Shown in pieces: positions 46,333-54,274 of a stretch of 64,000 nt of DNA. Each line of letters begins with the position of its first letter. Positions within the stretch are counted from its first letter, which is position 1. The notes under the pieces were generated by a model. It saw nothing but the letters and a program-made list of their open reading frames with translations. It searched no databases and was not told the origin of the DNA. The stretch is from an uncultured Bacilli bacterium. Its GTDB lineage: Bacteria; Bacillota_I; Bacilli_A; RF39; UBA660. The stretch is from NCBI GenBank assembly GCA_934101645.1, contig CAKORX010000002.1, positions 150,264 through 214,263 of the forward strand, read 5' to 3'. The position numbers and the translations under genes are program-made.

Positions 46333-47681
46333 TGATAGTTGGTAAAATAATTAGTATTTTAGATGTTTCAATTAAAGTTATTTTATCCTCAAATGATTTA
46401 GAAGTAGGAGATATTTTAACCACTGAAGATGGTAAATATGATTTTGAGGTAGTTATAATAGACTCTATTGAGGCAACTTGTATAACTCTTAATTCCAATC
46501 ATGGCTTAAAAAAAGGCACTAAACTTATAAAAAAAGCCAAAGGTATTGAAATGGAATACTCTGATAGAGCAATAGGACGTGTTTTTGATTCGTATGGCAC
46601 TATTGTTGATGGAAAACCATTTACTTCAGAAAAAAAAGTAATTACTTCAAATGAAACAATTAGCTTAAAGGATTTAGATCTAGATTCTAAACCTTTATGG
46701 ACCGGTATAAAGATTATTGACTTTTTTGCTCCGATTCAAAGAGGATTTAAAATTGGCCTTATTGGAGGCGCAGGTGTTGGTAAAACCGTTTTAATAAGAG
46801 AACTTATTCATAACATATATAATTCTACATCTGCTAATGCTATATTTATAGGAGCTGGAGAACGTTCAAGAGAAGGTAAAGAACTTATTGAAGAAATGGA
46901 TAAAAATAATCTTTTAGATAAAATTTGTTTGGTATTTGGTCAAATGGGATCAAATCCGGTATGCCGTAGTAAATCTATTGAAACTGGTCTTACTGTTGCA
47001 GAATATTTAAGAGATATTAAGAAAAAAGACTCACTTATATTTATAGATAATGTTTATCGTTTCATTCAAGCTCGAAGTGAAATATCTATGGAATTAAAAG
47101 AGATTTTAGTTGAAAATGGATATATGGCAAATATGAACGAATTAATTAGTAAAATTGAAGAACGTGCTTCCTCTACTAAAGATGGAGCTATTACATCTTT
47201 TCAAACAATATATGTTCCAGCAGACGACTTAAATGATGAAGCCGTACAAAATATTTCTTCATATATGGATGGTCAAATAACTCTTGATCGTAAGATGAGT
47301 GAAAAAGGTTTGTATCCTGCTATTAATGTATTTAAAAGTACTTCAAAACTTGTAGATGTTAATATCATTGGTCAAAGACATTATGATTTATTAAAACAAA
47401 CTTTGGCTTACTATACAAGATATGATGAACTTGAGGAAGTTATTGCAATTTTGGGTGTTGACGAGATTTCTGATGAAGATAAAAATGTATTTTATAGAAC
47501 TAGAAAATTAAGAAACTATTTCTCTCAACCTTTATTTGCTTCTGAGTCATTTACTAATATGCCAGGAGTAAAGGTTGATATCGAAGACATTTTAAATGAC
47601 GTAGAAAGTATTTTAACTGGTAAATATGATTATATTGATGAACTTAGTTTCTTATATATAGGTAAATACAATGGAAAATAA
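46332..47681 (+). CDS. F1-like ATPase subunit beta
   Basis: 449 aa after AAGGAGG. Catalytic features intact: P-loop GGAGVGKT (145-152), GERSREGKEL carrying the catalytic Glu, SLIFIDNVYRFIQARSE (Walker B), and ITSFQTIYVPADDLND. The DELSEED-type lever is present as DEISDED (377-383), which pushes gamma. This is the ATP-hydrolysing subunit. Sequence is divergent in the region after Walker B compared with housekeeping AtpD. Its stop overlaps the epsilon-like gene by 11 bases. Confidence 0.94.
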   Translation: MIVGKIISILDVSIKVILSSNDLEVGDILTTEDGKYDFEVVIIDSIEATCITLNSNHGLKKGTKLIKKAKGIEMEYSDRAIGRVFDSYGTIVDGKPFTSEKKVITSNETISLKDLDLDSKPLWTGIKIIDFFAPIQRGFKIGLIGGAGVGKTVLIRELIHNIYNSTSANAIFIGAGERSREGKELIEEMDKNNLLDKICLVFGQMGSNPVCRSKSIETGLTVAEYLRDIKKKDSLIFIDNVYRFIQARSEISMELKEILVENGYMANMNELISKIEERASSTKDGAITSFQTIYVPADDLNDEAVQNISSYMDGQITLDRKMSEKGLYPAINVFKSTSKLVDVNIIGQRHYDLLKQTLAYYTRYDELEEVIAILGVDEISDEDKNVFYRTRKLRNYFSQPLFASESFTNMPGVKVDIEDILNDVESILTGKYDYIDELSFLYIGKYNGK

Positions 47682-47934
47682 TGGAATAACAGTTAATGTT
47701 TTTGAACTTAAAAGTGGACTTACAACTTATAAAAATTCTGAGTATGTAAGAATAACTGATGAAAAGTATAATTTACTTATTATGCTTGATTATACACCAA
47801 TAATCGGGGAGGTTACTGGTGATATTGATATAATGTATAATGGGAATGAAATCCATTACAAGAATATTAAGGCATCTTATATGAATAGTAATAATGTCTT
47901 TAATCTTATGATTCAAGGGGTAAAAGAAAAATGA
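47671..47934 (+). CDS. F1-like ATPase subunit epsilon, N-terminal domain only
   Basis: 87 aa. Predicted beta-sandwich (TVNVFELKSG, KYNLLIMLDYTPIIGEVTGD) in the place where epsilon normally follows beta. The C-terminal two-helix domain of epsilon, which inhibits ATP hydrolysis, is absent, so hydrolysis may be less restrained. Motif match is weak; the assignment leans on position. It overlaps beta and the next gene. Confidence 0.65.
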   Translation: MENNGITVNVFELKSGLTTYKNSEYVRITDEKYNLLIMLDYTPIIGEVTGDIDIMYNGNEIHYKNIKASYMNSNNVFNLMIQGVKEK

Positions 47935-48434
47935 AAGAGCTTTTACAAAAATATTTATTTTTATTAGTAATATTTGCTTTATTTATTGTATTCATATTTG
48001 CTTTAACTTTAATAATAAAGAATAAAAAGGGAAGTAATTATTATTTATATGGTTTATTAATGAACATGAAAACAAATGAAATTTATACATTGAGTTTGAT
48101 TACTATGAATTTTGTTTTCTTAAGTTATGTATTAATTTTTAAAATTAAACTTAATTTACCAATTGCTTTAATAAGTACGCTTATAATAATGGTAGCATTT
48201 AGTTTGATAGTTAAACCTAAAAAACTTATAATTAATTTATTAATTAACTTTATAAATATAGCTTTAATATTTTTAGCAAATTTAATTAATACTTTAAAAT
48301 TAGATAATATTAATAATAATATATATTTATTTTTGCAGATAGTAATTAATTTATTTGGGCTATTCTTTTATATTTTTACTCATTTAAAATTTATAAAAGA
48401 TATTAGAAAGGATGCTTATGGAAAAGATAAGTAA
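47931..48434 (+). CDS. Multi-pass membrane protein of the F1-like operon
   Basis: 167 aa with about five membrane helices (about 8-28, 51-70, 74-92, 98-120 and 130-150). No subunit-a motif: the essential Arg of the a-subunit half-channel region is absent, and the only arginine is near the C-terminus (DIRKDAYGK). So it is not an ordinary ion channel subunit. It may hold the ring or connect to the surface proteins. Overlaps its neighbours by ATGA and 17 bases. Confidence 0.65.
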   Translation: MKELLQKYLFLLVIFALFIVFIFALTLIIKNKKGSNYYLYGLLMNMKTNEIYTLSLITMNFVFLSYVLIFKIKLNLPIALISTLIIMVAFSLIVKPKKLIINLLINFINIALIFLANLINTLKLDNINNNIYLFLQIVINLFGLFFYIFTHLKFIKDIRKDAYGKDK

Positions 48435-49140
48435 ATTTATTAAGAAAAATTATGTGATTATTTCTATTGTTCTTGGTTTTGTAATTATAGTTATAGCAAG
48501 TATAATGATAATTAGATTAATTCAAAATAAAAATAGAATTGATCTTACTATAAAAAATGAAAAGGTTTATCAATACATTTTAAATAAAAAAGATACTTAT
48601 GATGCATTAATTAGTTATCAAGATGACAAAATTATTGATATTCAAAAAAATGCCAAAAATATAGATGAAGATTATATTGTGTATTATGATGCTTTCGAAA
48701 AAGTTATTTTCCCTAAAAATATGGTAGTTATTTTCTATAATAAAAATAATTTAAGTTATAAATTGCCAAAATATAGTACAGTTTCAGCATCATCTCTTGC
48801 ATTAAGTATAAATTCAAATGGCAAGGATTATATAAAAAGTAATTTTATTGTTTATGATAATGAAGACTTATATTTTATTCCTGTTGCCTCAGAACTTAAG
48901 TATAACGGCAAGGTTGTTAAACTAGGAAAGTTTAGTTACGTTGAAATAAATCAAAATTATATTATGTATTATAATTATTCTGAAGATAAAGTATATTATG
49001 AAGATACAAATATTATAGGAGCAACACTTCAGATTGATAATTATATGATTGATTTATTAAATGATGTTTCTGTTGTTAATGGTAATGTAGGTTTACTTAA
49101 AAGAAATTTAGATGGTTTAGGTTTACTAAAGGAGGATTAA
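48418..49140 (+). CDS. Single-pass extracytoplasmic protein of the F1-like operon
   Basis: 240 aa. ATG 48418 is preferred (AAAGG seven bases before it). Basic N-terminus, one membrane helix (about 12-33), then about 205 residues predicted outside, beta-rich (YIVYYDAFEKVIFPKNMVVI, KYNGKVVKLGKFSYVEI). It shares this anchor-plus-beta-domain layout with the N-terminal parts of the 1972- and 448-aa proteins. Probably a third member of the surface complex. No known family. Confidence 0.6.
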   Translation: MEKISKFIKKNYVIISIVLGFVIIVIASIMIIRLIQNKNRIDLTIKNEKVYQYILNKKDTYDALISYQDDKIIDIQKNAKNIDEDYIVYYDAFEKVIFPKNMVVIFYNKNNLSYKLPKYSTVSASSLALSINSNGKDYIKSNFIVYDNEDLYFIPVASELKYNGKVVKLGKFSYVEINQNYIMYYNYSEDKVYYEDTNIIGATLQIDNYMIDLLNDVSVVNGNVGLLKRNLDGLGLLKED

Positions 49141-49479
49141 ATGAACGATTATATTGGAAAAACTTTAAAAGATGAAAAAGATGAAGATTATATTGTATTA
49201 AAATTATTAGATTATAAAGGTATTATTTGTGCTTATGCTATGAAAGTTACGGATAATGAAGATGATGGTGAAAAAAAGATATTTCAATTTAGTAAAGATA
49301 ATGGTGGTTCATTAATCTCAATTGAAAGTAAAAAAATGATTAATGATATTACTAATATGTTAATTGAAACCAAGGATATCGTTGATAAACCAAGAAAAAT
49401 TAAAGATGGAGAATCGATTGCTGATTATTTAAAATATTTGGATAAATTTTATAAAACAAGAATAGTCACAAGTATGTAG
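49141..49479 (+). CDS. Small soluble protein of the F1-like operon
   Basis: 112 aa after AAAGGAGG, starting right after the previous stop. No membrane helix or signal, so cytoplasmic. N-terminal beta-rich half (DYIVLKLLDYKGIICAYAMKV), C-terminal helical half rich in Asp/Lys. Not recognised. Position between an extracytoplasmic protein and gamma suggests a part of the central or peripheral stalk, but nothing in the sequence proves it. Confidence 0.6.
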   Translation: MNDYIGKTLKDEKDEDYIVLKLLDYKGIICAYAMKVTDNEDDGEKKIFQFSKDNGGSLISIESKKMINDITNMLIETKDIVDKPRKIKDGESIADYLKYLDKFYKTRIVTSM

Positions 49480-49489
49480 GAGGATTTAA

Positions 49490-50281
49490 ATGAAGAATAT
49501 TAAACCTATTGTTCAAGTTATGAATTTGTTTTCTTTAGTTAGAATAAATTCTGCGAAAAGTAAAGTAGAGGAATTTGGTATGACAAGTTCTGTTTTAACT
49601 AGGATTATTTCTTCGATTATGTATAATGATAATATTGTACTTGATAAAAACTCTGTAACTCCGGATCCTACGAAACCAGTTTTAAATGTATATATTGCAT
49701 CTGACTATGGTTTTTGTTCTTCATACAATCAAGTTGTTTCACAAAAAATTAAAGATACAAAAGACGATTATAAAATTATAATTGGTCGTAAAATTGCCTA
49801 TAATGATGATAAAGTACTGGTTAAAGTGGCTAAAGATGATTTTTATCGTGAAATTGGCATGCTTAAAGATTTACTTACTAAAGCAGTTAATGAAAGAAGT
49901 TATAGTAAAATAATTATTTATTACAATCATTATTATAACTTTTCTAAAAGTGAATTTACTTCACTACAGGTATTTCCTGTTTTATATGATGAAAAATATA
50001 AGGAAAATGTAGATTTTTTAATTGAAACTGACATAACGAGTTTTATTAATAATTTAATAGTATATTATGTTTGCTATGAACTTGAGATTTGTGAAATTTT
50101 CTCTTGGGCATCAGAAAATGTTATTAGAAATACAATGACGTCTTCGGCATTAAAGAAATTAAACGAGCTCGAACTCGAAGATAGACTAAAACAACTTAGA
50201 AAATTACGTGAAAAGAGTCTTAAAAAGAATATTGAAAATAGTAAGAAAGTTATTTTCAATAATGTTGAAGAAGAAAATTGA
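49490..50281 (+). CDS. F1-like ATPase subunit gamma
   Basis: 263 aa after GTAGGAGG. The family's two long coiled helices are present: the N-terminal one (IKPIVQVMNLFSLVRINSAK) and the C-terminal one (SWASENVIRNTMTSSALKKL), like the conserved SEHAARMMAMDNAT end of gamma. The middle Rossmann-like part has YIASDYGFCSSYNQVV, corresponding to the SDRGLCGGLN segment. It is the rotor shaft. In normal atp operons gamma lies between alpha and beta; here it is the last gene of the cluster. Confidence 0.9.
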   Translation: MKNIKPIVQVMNLFSLVRINSAKSKVEEFGMTSSVLTRIISSIMYNDNIVLDKNSVTPDPTKPVLNVYIASDYGFCSSYNQVVSQKIKDTKDDYKIIIGRKIAYNDDKVLVKVAKDDFYREIGMLKDLLTKAVNERSYSKIIIYYNHYYNFSKSEFTSLQVFPVLYDEKYKENVDFLIETDITSFINNLIVYYVCYELEICEIFSWASENVIRNTMTSSALKKLNELELEDRLKQLRKLREKSLKKNIENSKKVIFNNVEEEN

Positions 50282-50323
50282 CAACAAGGTATATTATAAG
50301 GTAAAATGAAGATGAGGTTTATT

Positions 50324-50509
50324 ATGAATAAAAAAGGTCAAGCATTAGTGGAATATATATTAATTATTGCTCTTGTAAGCGTTCTTGCAATTGCATTAGT
50401 TAATTATTTTGGTGGTTATTTAAAAGATAGCATAACTAAAACAAGTTGTGGAATGCTTGGTCAGGAATATGTTCAAGGATCTAAACCTGGAGAAGCTGTA
50501 TGTAAATAA
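50324..50509 (+). CDS. Flp/TadE-like class III pilin
   Basis: 61 aa. ATG 50324 follows GATGAGG; an upstream in-frame ATG at 50306 is an alternative. MNKKGQALVEYILIIALV is the class III prepilin signature: basic leader, Gly cleavage site, then the Q-A-L-V-E-Y hydrophobic helix. Two cysteines (C38 and C60) flank the C-terminal end. It could be cleaved by a Tad-type prepilin peptidase and polymerise into a thin pilus. No Tad secretion genes are in the window. Followed by a terminator. Confidence 0.8.
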   Translation: MNKKGQALVEYILIIALVSVLAIALVNYFGGYLKDSITKTSCGMLGQEYVQGSKPGEAVCK

Positions 50510-50533
50510 ATTAGTTAAACTAATTTATTTTTT
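50504..50533 (+). terminator. Terminator between pilin and PRPP synthetase genes
   Basis: AAATAAATTAGTT (50504-50516) and AACTAATTTATTT (50518-50530) form a perfect 13-bp inverted repeat followed by Ts. The stem includes the pilin stop codon. Confidence 0.8.
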
Positions 50534-50546
50534 AATGGGAGGTAAA

Positions 50547-51638
50547 ATGGAAAAAGATTTAAAGCTTATTGTAATGAACAATGCCAAAGAACTTGGCGAA
50601 AAGGTAGATGCATATTTAAAAAGCGTATTTAATACTGATAAAAGTTTCATTGTAGAAACTGAACAAGTAAGATTTAATAATGGTGAAGCTAAGACTGTTA
50701 TAAAAGAATCTATACGTAACGATGATGTATATATTTTATGTGATGTAGGAAACCATAGTTTGTCTTATGAGATGTATGGTAAAACTTCTTACATTGGACC
50801 TGATGAACATTTCCAAGATTTAAAACGTTTTATTTGCGCTACGATGGGACATGCAAACAGTATTAATGTAATAATGCCACTTTTATATGAATCAAGACAA
50901 CATCGTAGAAAAGGAAGGGAGTCTTTAGATTGTGCTATGGCACTTCAGGAACTTGAACGTTTAGGGGTTACTGAAATAGTTACATTTGATGCCCATGATC
51001 CAAATATTCAAAATGCAATTCCATGTTCCTCATTTGATAATTTTTATCCAACTGCGAATATTGTAGAGGCAATGATGGCTAATATTGAAGATTTTTCAGA
51101 TTATCTAGTAATAAGCCCTGATGTTGGTGCTGTAGATAGAGCAAGATTTTATGCTGATACCCTTGGAGTAGATATGGGAATATGCCATAAACGTAGAGAT
51201 TTTAGCGTCATTGTTGAAGGAAAAAACCCTGTTGTAGCTCATGAATATTTAGGTAAAGATGTTAATGGTAAAAATGTTTTAATTATTGATGACATGATTG
51301 CCTCAGGAGGTTCAATACTAGACTGCGCAAAAATGATGAAAGAAAGAGGGGCAAGGTCAATATCTTTAGCTGCAACATTTGGTCTATTTACTCAAGGTAA
51401 GGATGTTTTTGATGAAAGTTATGCAAGTGGTTTAATTTCAAAAGTTTATACTACAAATCTTACATATTTACCTGAGGAAGTAAAAAAGAGTCCTTGGTTT
51501 TGCGAGGTTGATTGTTCTGAAAATATAAGCGAAATTATTTATACATTATCTTCAGGAAGAAGTATTTCTAATCTTTTAAATGGTAAAGTTCGTGCTACGG
51601 AGGTTGTAAGAACGCTTAGAAATAAAAAGGTAAACTAA
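50547..51638 (+). CDS. prs: Ribose-phosphate pyrophosphokinase-like protein
   Basis: 363 aa starting at ATG 50547 after GGGAGG. YESRQHRRKGRESLDCAMALQ, VTFDAHDP, SPDVGAVDRARFYA and VLIIDDMIASGGSILDCAK (PRPP-binding loop) mark the PRPP synthetase fold. Usual Prs is about 315 aa; this belongs to a longer variant subgroup of Firmicutes with an extended N-terminus and C-terminal tail. It makes PRPP from ribose-5-P and ATP for purine, pyrimidine, His, Trp and NAD synthesis, assuming normal activity. Single gene with terminators on both sides. Confidence 0.9.
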   Translation: MEKDLKLIVMNNAKELGEKVDAYLKSVFNTDKSFIVETEQVRFNNGEAKTVIKESIRNDDVYILCDVGNHSLSYEMYGKTSYIGPDEHFQDLKRFICATMGHANSINVIMPLLYESRQHRRKGRESLDCAMALQELERLGVTEIVTFDAHDPNIQNAIPCSSFDNFYPTANIVEAMMANIEDFSDYLVISPDVGAVDRARFYADTLGVDMGICHKRRDFSVIVEGKNPVVAHEYLGKDVNGKNVLIIDDMIASGGSILDCAKMMKERGARSISLAATFGLFTQGKDVFDESYASGLISKVYTTNLTYLPEEVKKSPWFCEVDCSENISEIIYTLSSGRSISNLLNGKVRATEVVRTLRNKKVN

Positions 51639-51659
51639 CTCAAATTTTTGAGTTTTTTT
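51637..51659 (+). terminator. prs terminator
   Basis: AACTCAAA (51637-51644) pairs with TTTGAGTT (51647-51654), then Ts. Confidence 0.8.
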
Positions 51660-51732
51660 AATTTTTTAAAGATTATTGAAGTTTATAAATATATTTGATA
51701 AAATAATAACGTAATTGAGGGAGTGATATTTT

Positions 51733-51981
51733 TTGAATTACGATAAAACTTCAATCTTTGATCTTAAAGTTTTAAGACAGGAGTTGATTATGATAAATAT
51801 TAATGAAGTAGTAAAAGCACTCGAGGAGAAAGGATATAACCCTACGAGCCAATTAATTGGTTATCTTCTTTCAGGTGATGCATCATATATTACAAATTAT
51901 AAAGATGCAAGAAAGAAAATACTAAGATTTTCTAGAGAAGAAGTATTAATGGCAATTATAAACGGGTATTTAGGAAGATGA
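51733..51981 (+). CDS. ireB: IreB family regulatory phosphoprotein
   Basis: 82 aa from TTG 51733 (GAGGGAG upstream). The core (VKALEEKGYNPTSQLIGYLLSGDASYITNYKDAR) matches the UPF0297/IreB family, whose N-terminus carries threonines phosphorylated by the IreK/PrkC kinase in Enterococcus, affecting cell-wall stress and cephalosporin resistance. Thr and Ser residues occur here in NYDKTSIFDL. First gene of the ireB-ruvX-yrzB operon, overlapping ruvX by four bases. Confidence 0.92.
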   Translation: MNYDKTSIFDLKVLRQELIMININEVVKALEEKGYNPTSQLIGYLLSGDASYITNYKDARKKILRFSREEVLMAIINGYLGR

Positions 51982-52400
51982 AAAGATATTTAGGATTAGA
52001 TTTAGGAACAAAAACTTTAGGTGTTTCAATTACCGATAGATCAAATACAATTATATTTCCTTATACGCTGATAAGGTTTAATCATGAGGATTATGAAACT
52101 GCATTTGAAAAAGTTAAGGAAATTGTTGAAAATGAGGATATTACAGATATTGTAATTGGACTTCCTAAAAATATGGATGGTAGTTTAGGATTTGCTTCAG
52201 AAAGAACTTTTAGATTTTGCAAACTACTTGAAAAACTTAACAAAAATGTTGTTATGGAAGATGAAAGATTGACTTCCATTGAAGCTCAAAAAATACTTCT
52301 TGCGAATGAAATAAGTGCTAAAAATAGTAAAAATTATATAGATATGCAAGCCGCTGTAATAATTTTAGAGGACTATTTAAGGAGTATAAATGAAAACTAA
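51978..52400 (+). CDS. ruvX: Holliday junction resolvase-like protein RuvX/YqgF
   Basis: 140 aa. RNase H fold with GLDLGTKTLGVSITD at the N-terminus, IGLPKNMDGS, EDERLTSIEA and the C-terminal DMQAAVIILEDYL, the three acidic catalytic sites of YqgF. Involved in 16S rRNA 5'-end processing and possibly recombination. Normal length. Operon position between ireB and yrzB is conserved in bacilli. Confidence 0.95.
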   Translation: MKRYLGLDLGTKTLGVSITDRSNTIIFPYTLIRFNHEDYETAFEKVKEIVENEDITDIVIGLPKNMDGSLGFASERTFRFCKLLEKLNKNVVMEDERLTSIEAQKILLANEISAKNSKNYIDMQAAVIILEDYLRSINEN

Positions 52401-52629
52401 ATTAACTTTAATAAGTGGGAAGAAGGAAGAAAACTATTCTTTGCTTTTTTCTTTTACGAATATGGATGATGAAGAGTTCTTAGTTTATACAGATGATAAC
52501 GTTACGGATGATGATATTTCATATGCATTTATTGGCAAAAAAAATGGTGACATTTTATCATGCGACGTTAGTGAGCAAGACTTAAGTCTTGCTAATAAAT
52601 TATTAGAAAAGATTGAAAAAGGTGATTAG
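52390..52629 (+). CDS. DUF1292 protein (YrzB-like)
   Basis: 79 aa, overlapping ruvX by 11 bases. DEEFLVYTDD.VTDDDISYAFIG and the acidic C-terminus are typical of DUF1292. A small cytoplasmic protein of unknown function, always found beside ruvX in Firmicutes. Confidence 0.85.
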   Translation: MKTKLTLISGKKEENYSLLFSFTNMDDEEFLVYTDDNVTDDDISYAFIGKKNGDILSCDVSEQDLSLANKLLEKIEKGD

Positions 52630-52631
52630 TG

Positions 52632-53678
52632 ATGAAAAAAAAGGTAGCTATAATAAGTAGTATAGTTATAGTGATTATATGTATTATTTTATATTTATTT
52701 TTAGGACTTCGAAGCGTTAGTAAGGAAAGTGTGCAGGTAAAATTCAATGTTAGAGCTGGCGAAAATAAAGTAAAAATTGTTAGCAATTTAAAAAGTGCTG
52801 GTTTAATTCGTAGTAAAGTATCGGCTTTAGCATATGTATTTTTAAATCCGAAACTTAATTTACAAGCAGGAACATATACCCTTGATAAATCAATGGATAC
52901 AAAGCAAATAATTAAAAACATTAATGATGGTAAAATTGATGAAATTATTGCTACAAAAAAAATTACTTTTGTCGAAGGAAGAAGAATTACAGATTATTTA
53001 AAACAAATTGAAGTTAATTTTGGTATTAAGTATGATGATATGATTAAAAAATTAAAAGATGAAAATTTCTTAGATGAACTTATAAATAAGTATGATTTTT
53101 TAACAAGTGAAATTAAAAATAAAAGTATATATTATTCTTTAGAAGGATACTTTTATCCAGATACATATGAATTTTACGAAAATACAAGTTTTGAAAATAT
53201 AATTAAAGTAGTATTAAATAATTTAGATCAAAAACTTTCTACAATGAATAATTTATCTGGTAGTAAGTATTCTGTTCATGAAATATTAACTATGGCTTCG
53301 ATAATAGAGCAAGAAGCAGTAACTACTGATGATAGAGCAAAAGTAAGTCAAGTTATTTACAAAAGACTTGATAATAACATGAGTTTGGGAATGGATGTAA
53401 CAGCTTATTATGGAGTTCAAAAATCACTTAAAAAGCCTATAACTCAAGGAGATTTAAATTCAAGCAATCCATATAATACAAGACTTACTTCATTTATTGG
53501 ACTTCCTGTAGGACCAATATGTAATCCATCAATTATAAGTATTAATGCAGCGTTAAATCCTGCAAGTACAAATTATGAATACTTTTATGCAGATATAACC
53601 ACAGGAAAAGTATATTTTTCTGAGGATGCACAAGGTTTTTATGAAATACAAGAAAAATTAAAATTGGGTGATAAATAA
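52632..53678 (+). CDS. mltG: Endolytic transglycosylase MltG (YceG/YrrL)
   Basis: 348 aa. ATG 52632 has AAGGTGA six bases upstream; GTG 52629 is the alternative. N-terminal membrane helix (about 4-24), LysM-like segment, then the catalytic domain with SIIEQEAVTTDDRAKVSQVI, where the Glu cuts nascent glycan chains, and GPICNPSIISINAALNP at the C-terminus. It ends peptidoglycan strands near the synthesis machinery at the membrane. Standard operon position after yrzB. Confidence 0.95.
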   Translation: MKKKVAIISSIVIVIICIILYLFLGLRSVSKESVQVKFNVRAGENKVKIVSNLKSAGLIRSKVSALAYVFLNPKLNLQAGTYTLDKSMDTKQIIKNINDGKIDEIIATKKITFVEGRRITDYLKQIEVNFGIKYDDMIKKLKDENFLDELINKYDFLTSEIKNKSIYYSLEGYFYPDTYEFYENTSFENIIKVVLNNLDQKLSTMNNLSGSKYSVHEILTMASIIEQEAVTTDDRAKVSQVIYKRLDNNMSLGMDVTAYYGVQKSLKKPITQGDLNSSNPYNTRLTSFIGLPVGPICNPSIISINAALNPASTNYEYFYADITTGKVYFSEDAQGFYEIQEKLKLGDK

Positions 53679-54274
53679 TGAAAGATAAAATATTAGAAAT
53701 GGAAAAATATGCGGAAGAAGAAAATGTTCCAATAATAGAAAAACAATCAATTGCATATATTATGAAATATATTCAAGATAATAATATAAAAAGCATTTTA
53801 GAAATAGGCAGTGCGATAGGTTATTCAACTATATTAATGGCTTCTGCAAAAACGGATGTTTATGTAACAACTATTGAAAGAGATGAAAAAAGATACATGC
53901 AATGTCTTAAAAATGTAAAAGAATGTGAGATGGATAAAAAAATTAATGTTGTATATCAAGATGCACTTGAATTAAATTTACCCGAAGACACTAAATTTGA
54001 CATGATTTTTATAGATGCTGCAAAAGGACAATATACAAGATTTTTTGAAAAGTATAAATATTTTTTAAAGGATAATGGAACTATTATTACAGATAATATT
54101 AAGTTTCATGGTTATGTAGGACATTCTGATACAATAGATAGTTCAAACTTAAAAAGTTTAGTTCAAAAAATTGAAAGTTATATTGATTTTCTAAAAAATA
54201 ATACAGAATTTACAACAACTTTTTATGATATAGGCGATGGACTTTCTGTAAGTAAGAAGAATCCAAATGAATAA
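53678..54274 (+). CDS. trmR: tRNA 5-hydroxyuridine methyltransferase TrmR-like (YrrM)
   Basis: 198 aa SAM-dependent methyltransferase: ILEIGSAIGYSTILMA is the SAM-binding loop, TTIERDEKR the acidic ribose-binding site, and DMIFIDAAKGQYTRFFE the metal-binding O-methyltransferase motif. In B. subtilis YrrM (TrmR) converts ho5U34 to mo5U34 in tRNA wobble positions; its place next to two U32 (TrhP-like) genes that make ho5U supports the same job here. Overlaps both neighbours. Confidence 0.88.
   Translation: MKDKILEMEKYAEEENVPIIEKQSIAYIMKYIQDNNIKSILEIGSAIGYSTILMASAKTDVYVTTIERDEKRYMQCLKNVKECEMDKKINVVYQDALELNLPEDTKFDMIFIDAAKGQYTRFFEKYKYFLKDNGTIITDNIKFHGYVGHSDTIDSSNLKSLVQKIESYIDFLKNNTEFTTTFYDIGDGLSVSKKNPNE

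Noticed and set aside
47931..48434. The five-helix protein as ATP synthase subunit a
   Set aside because: It has no conserved membrane Arg or other subunit-a motif, is too short, and lies after epsilon rather than first in the cluster.
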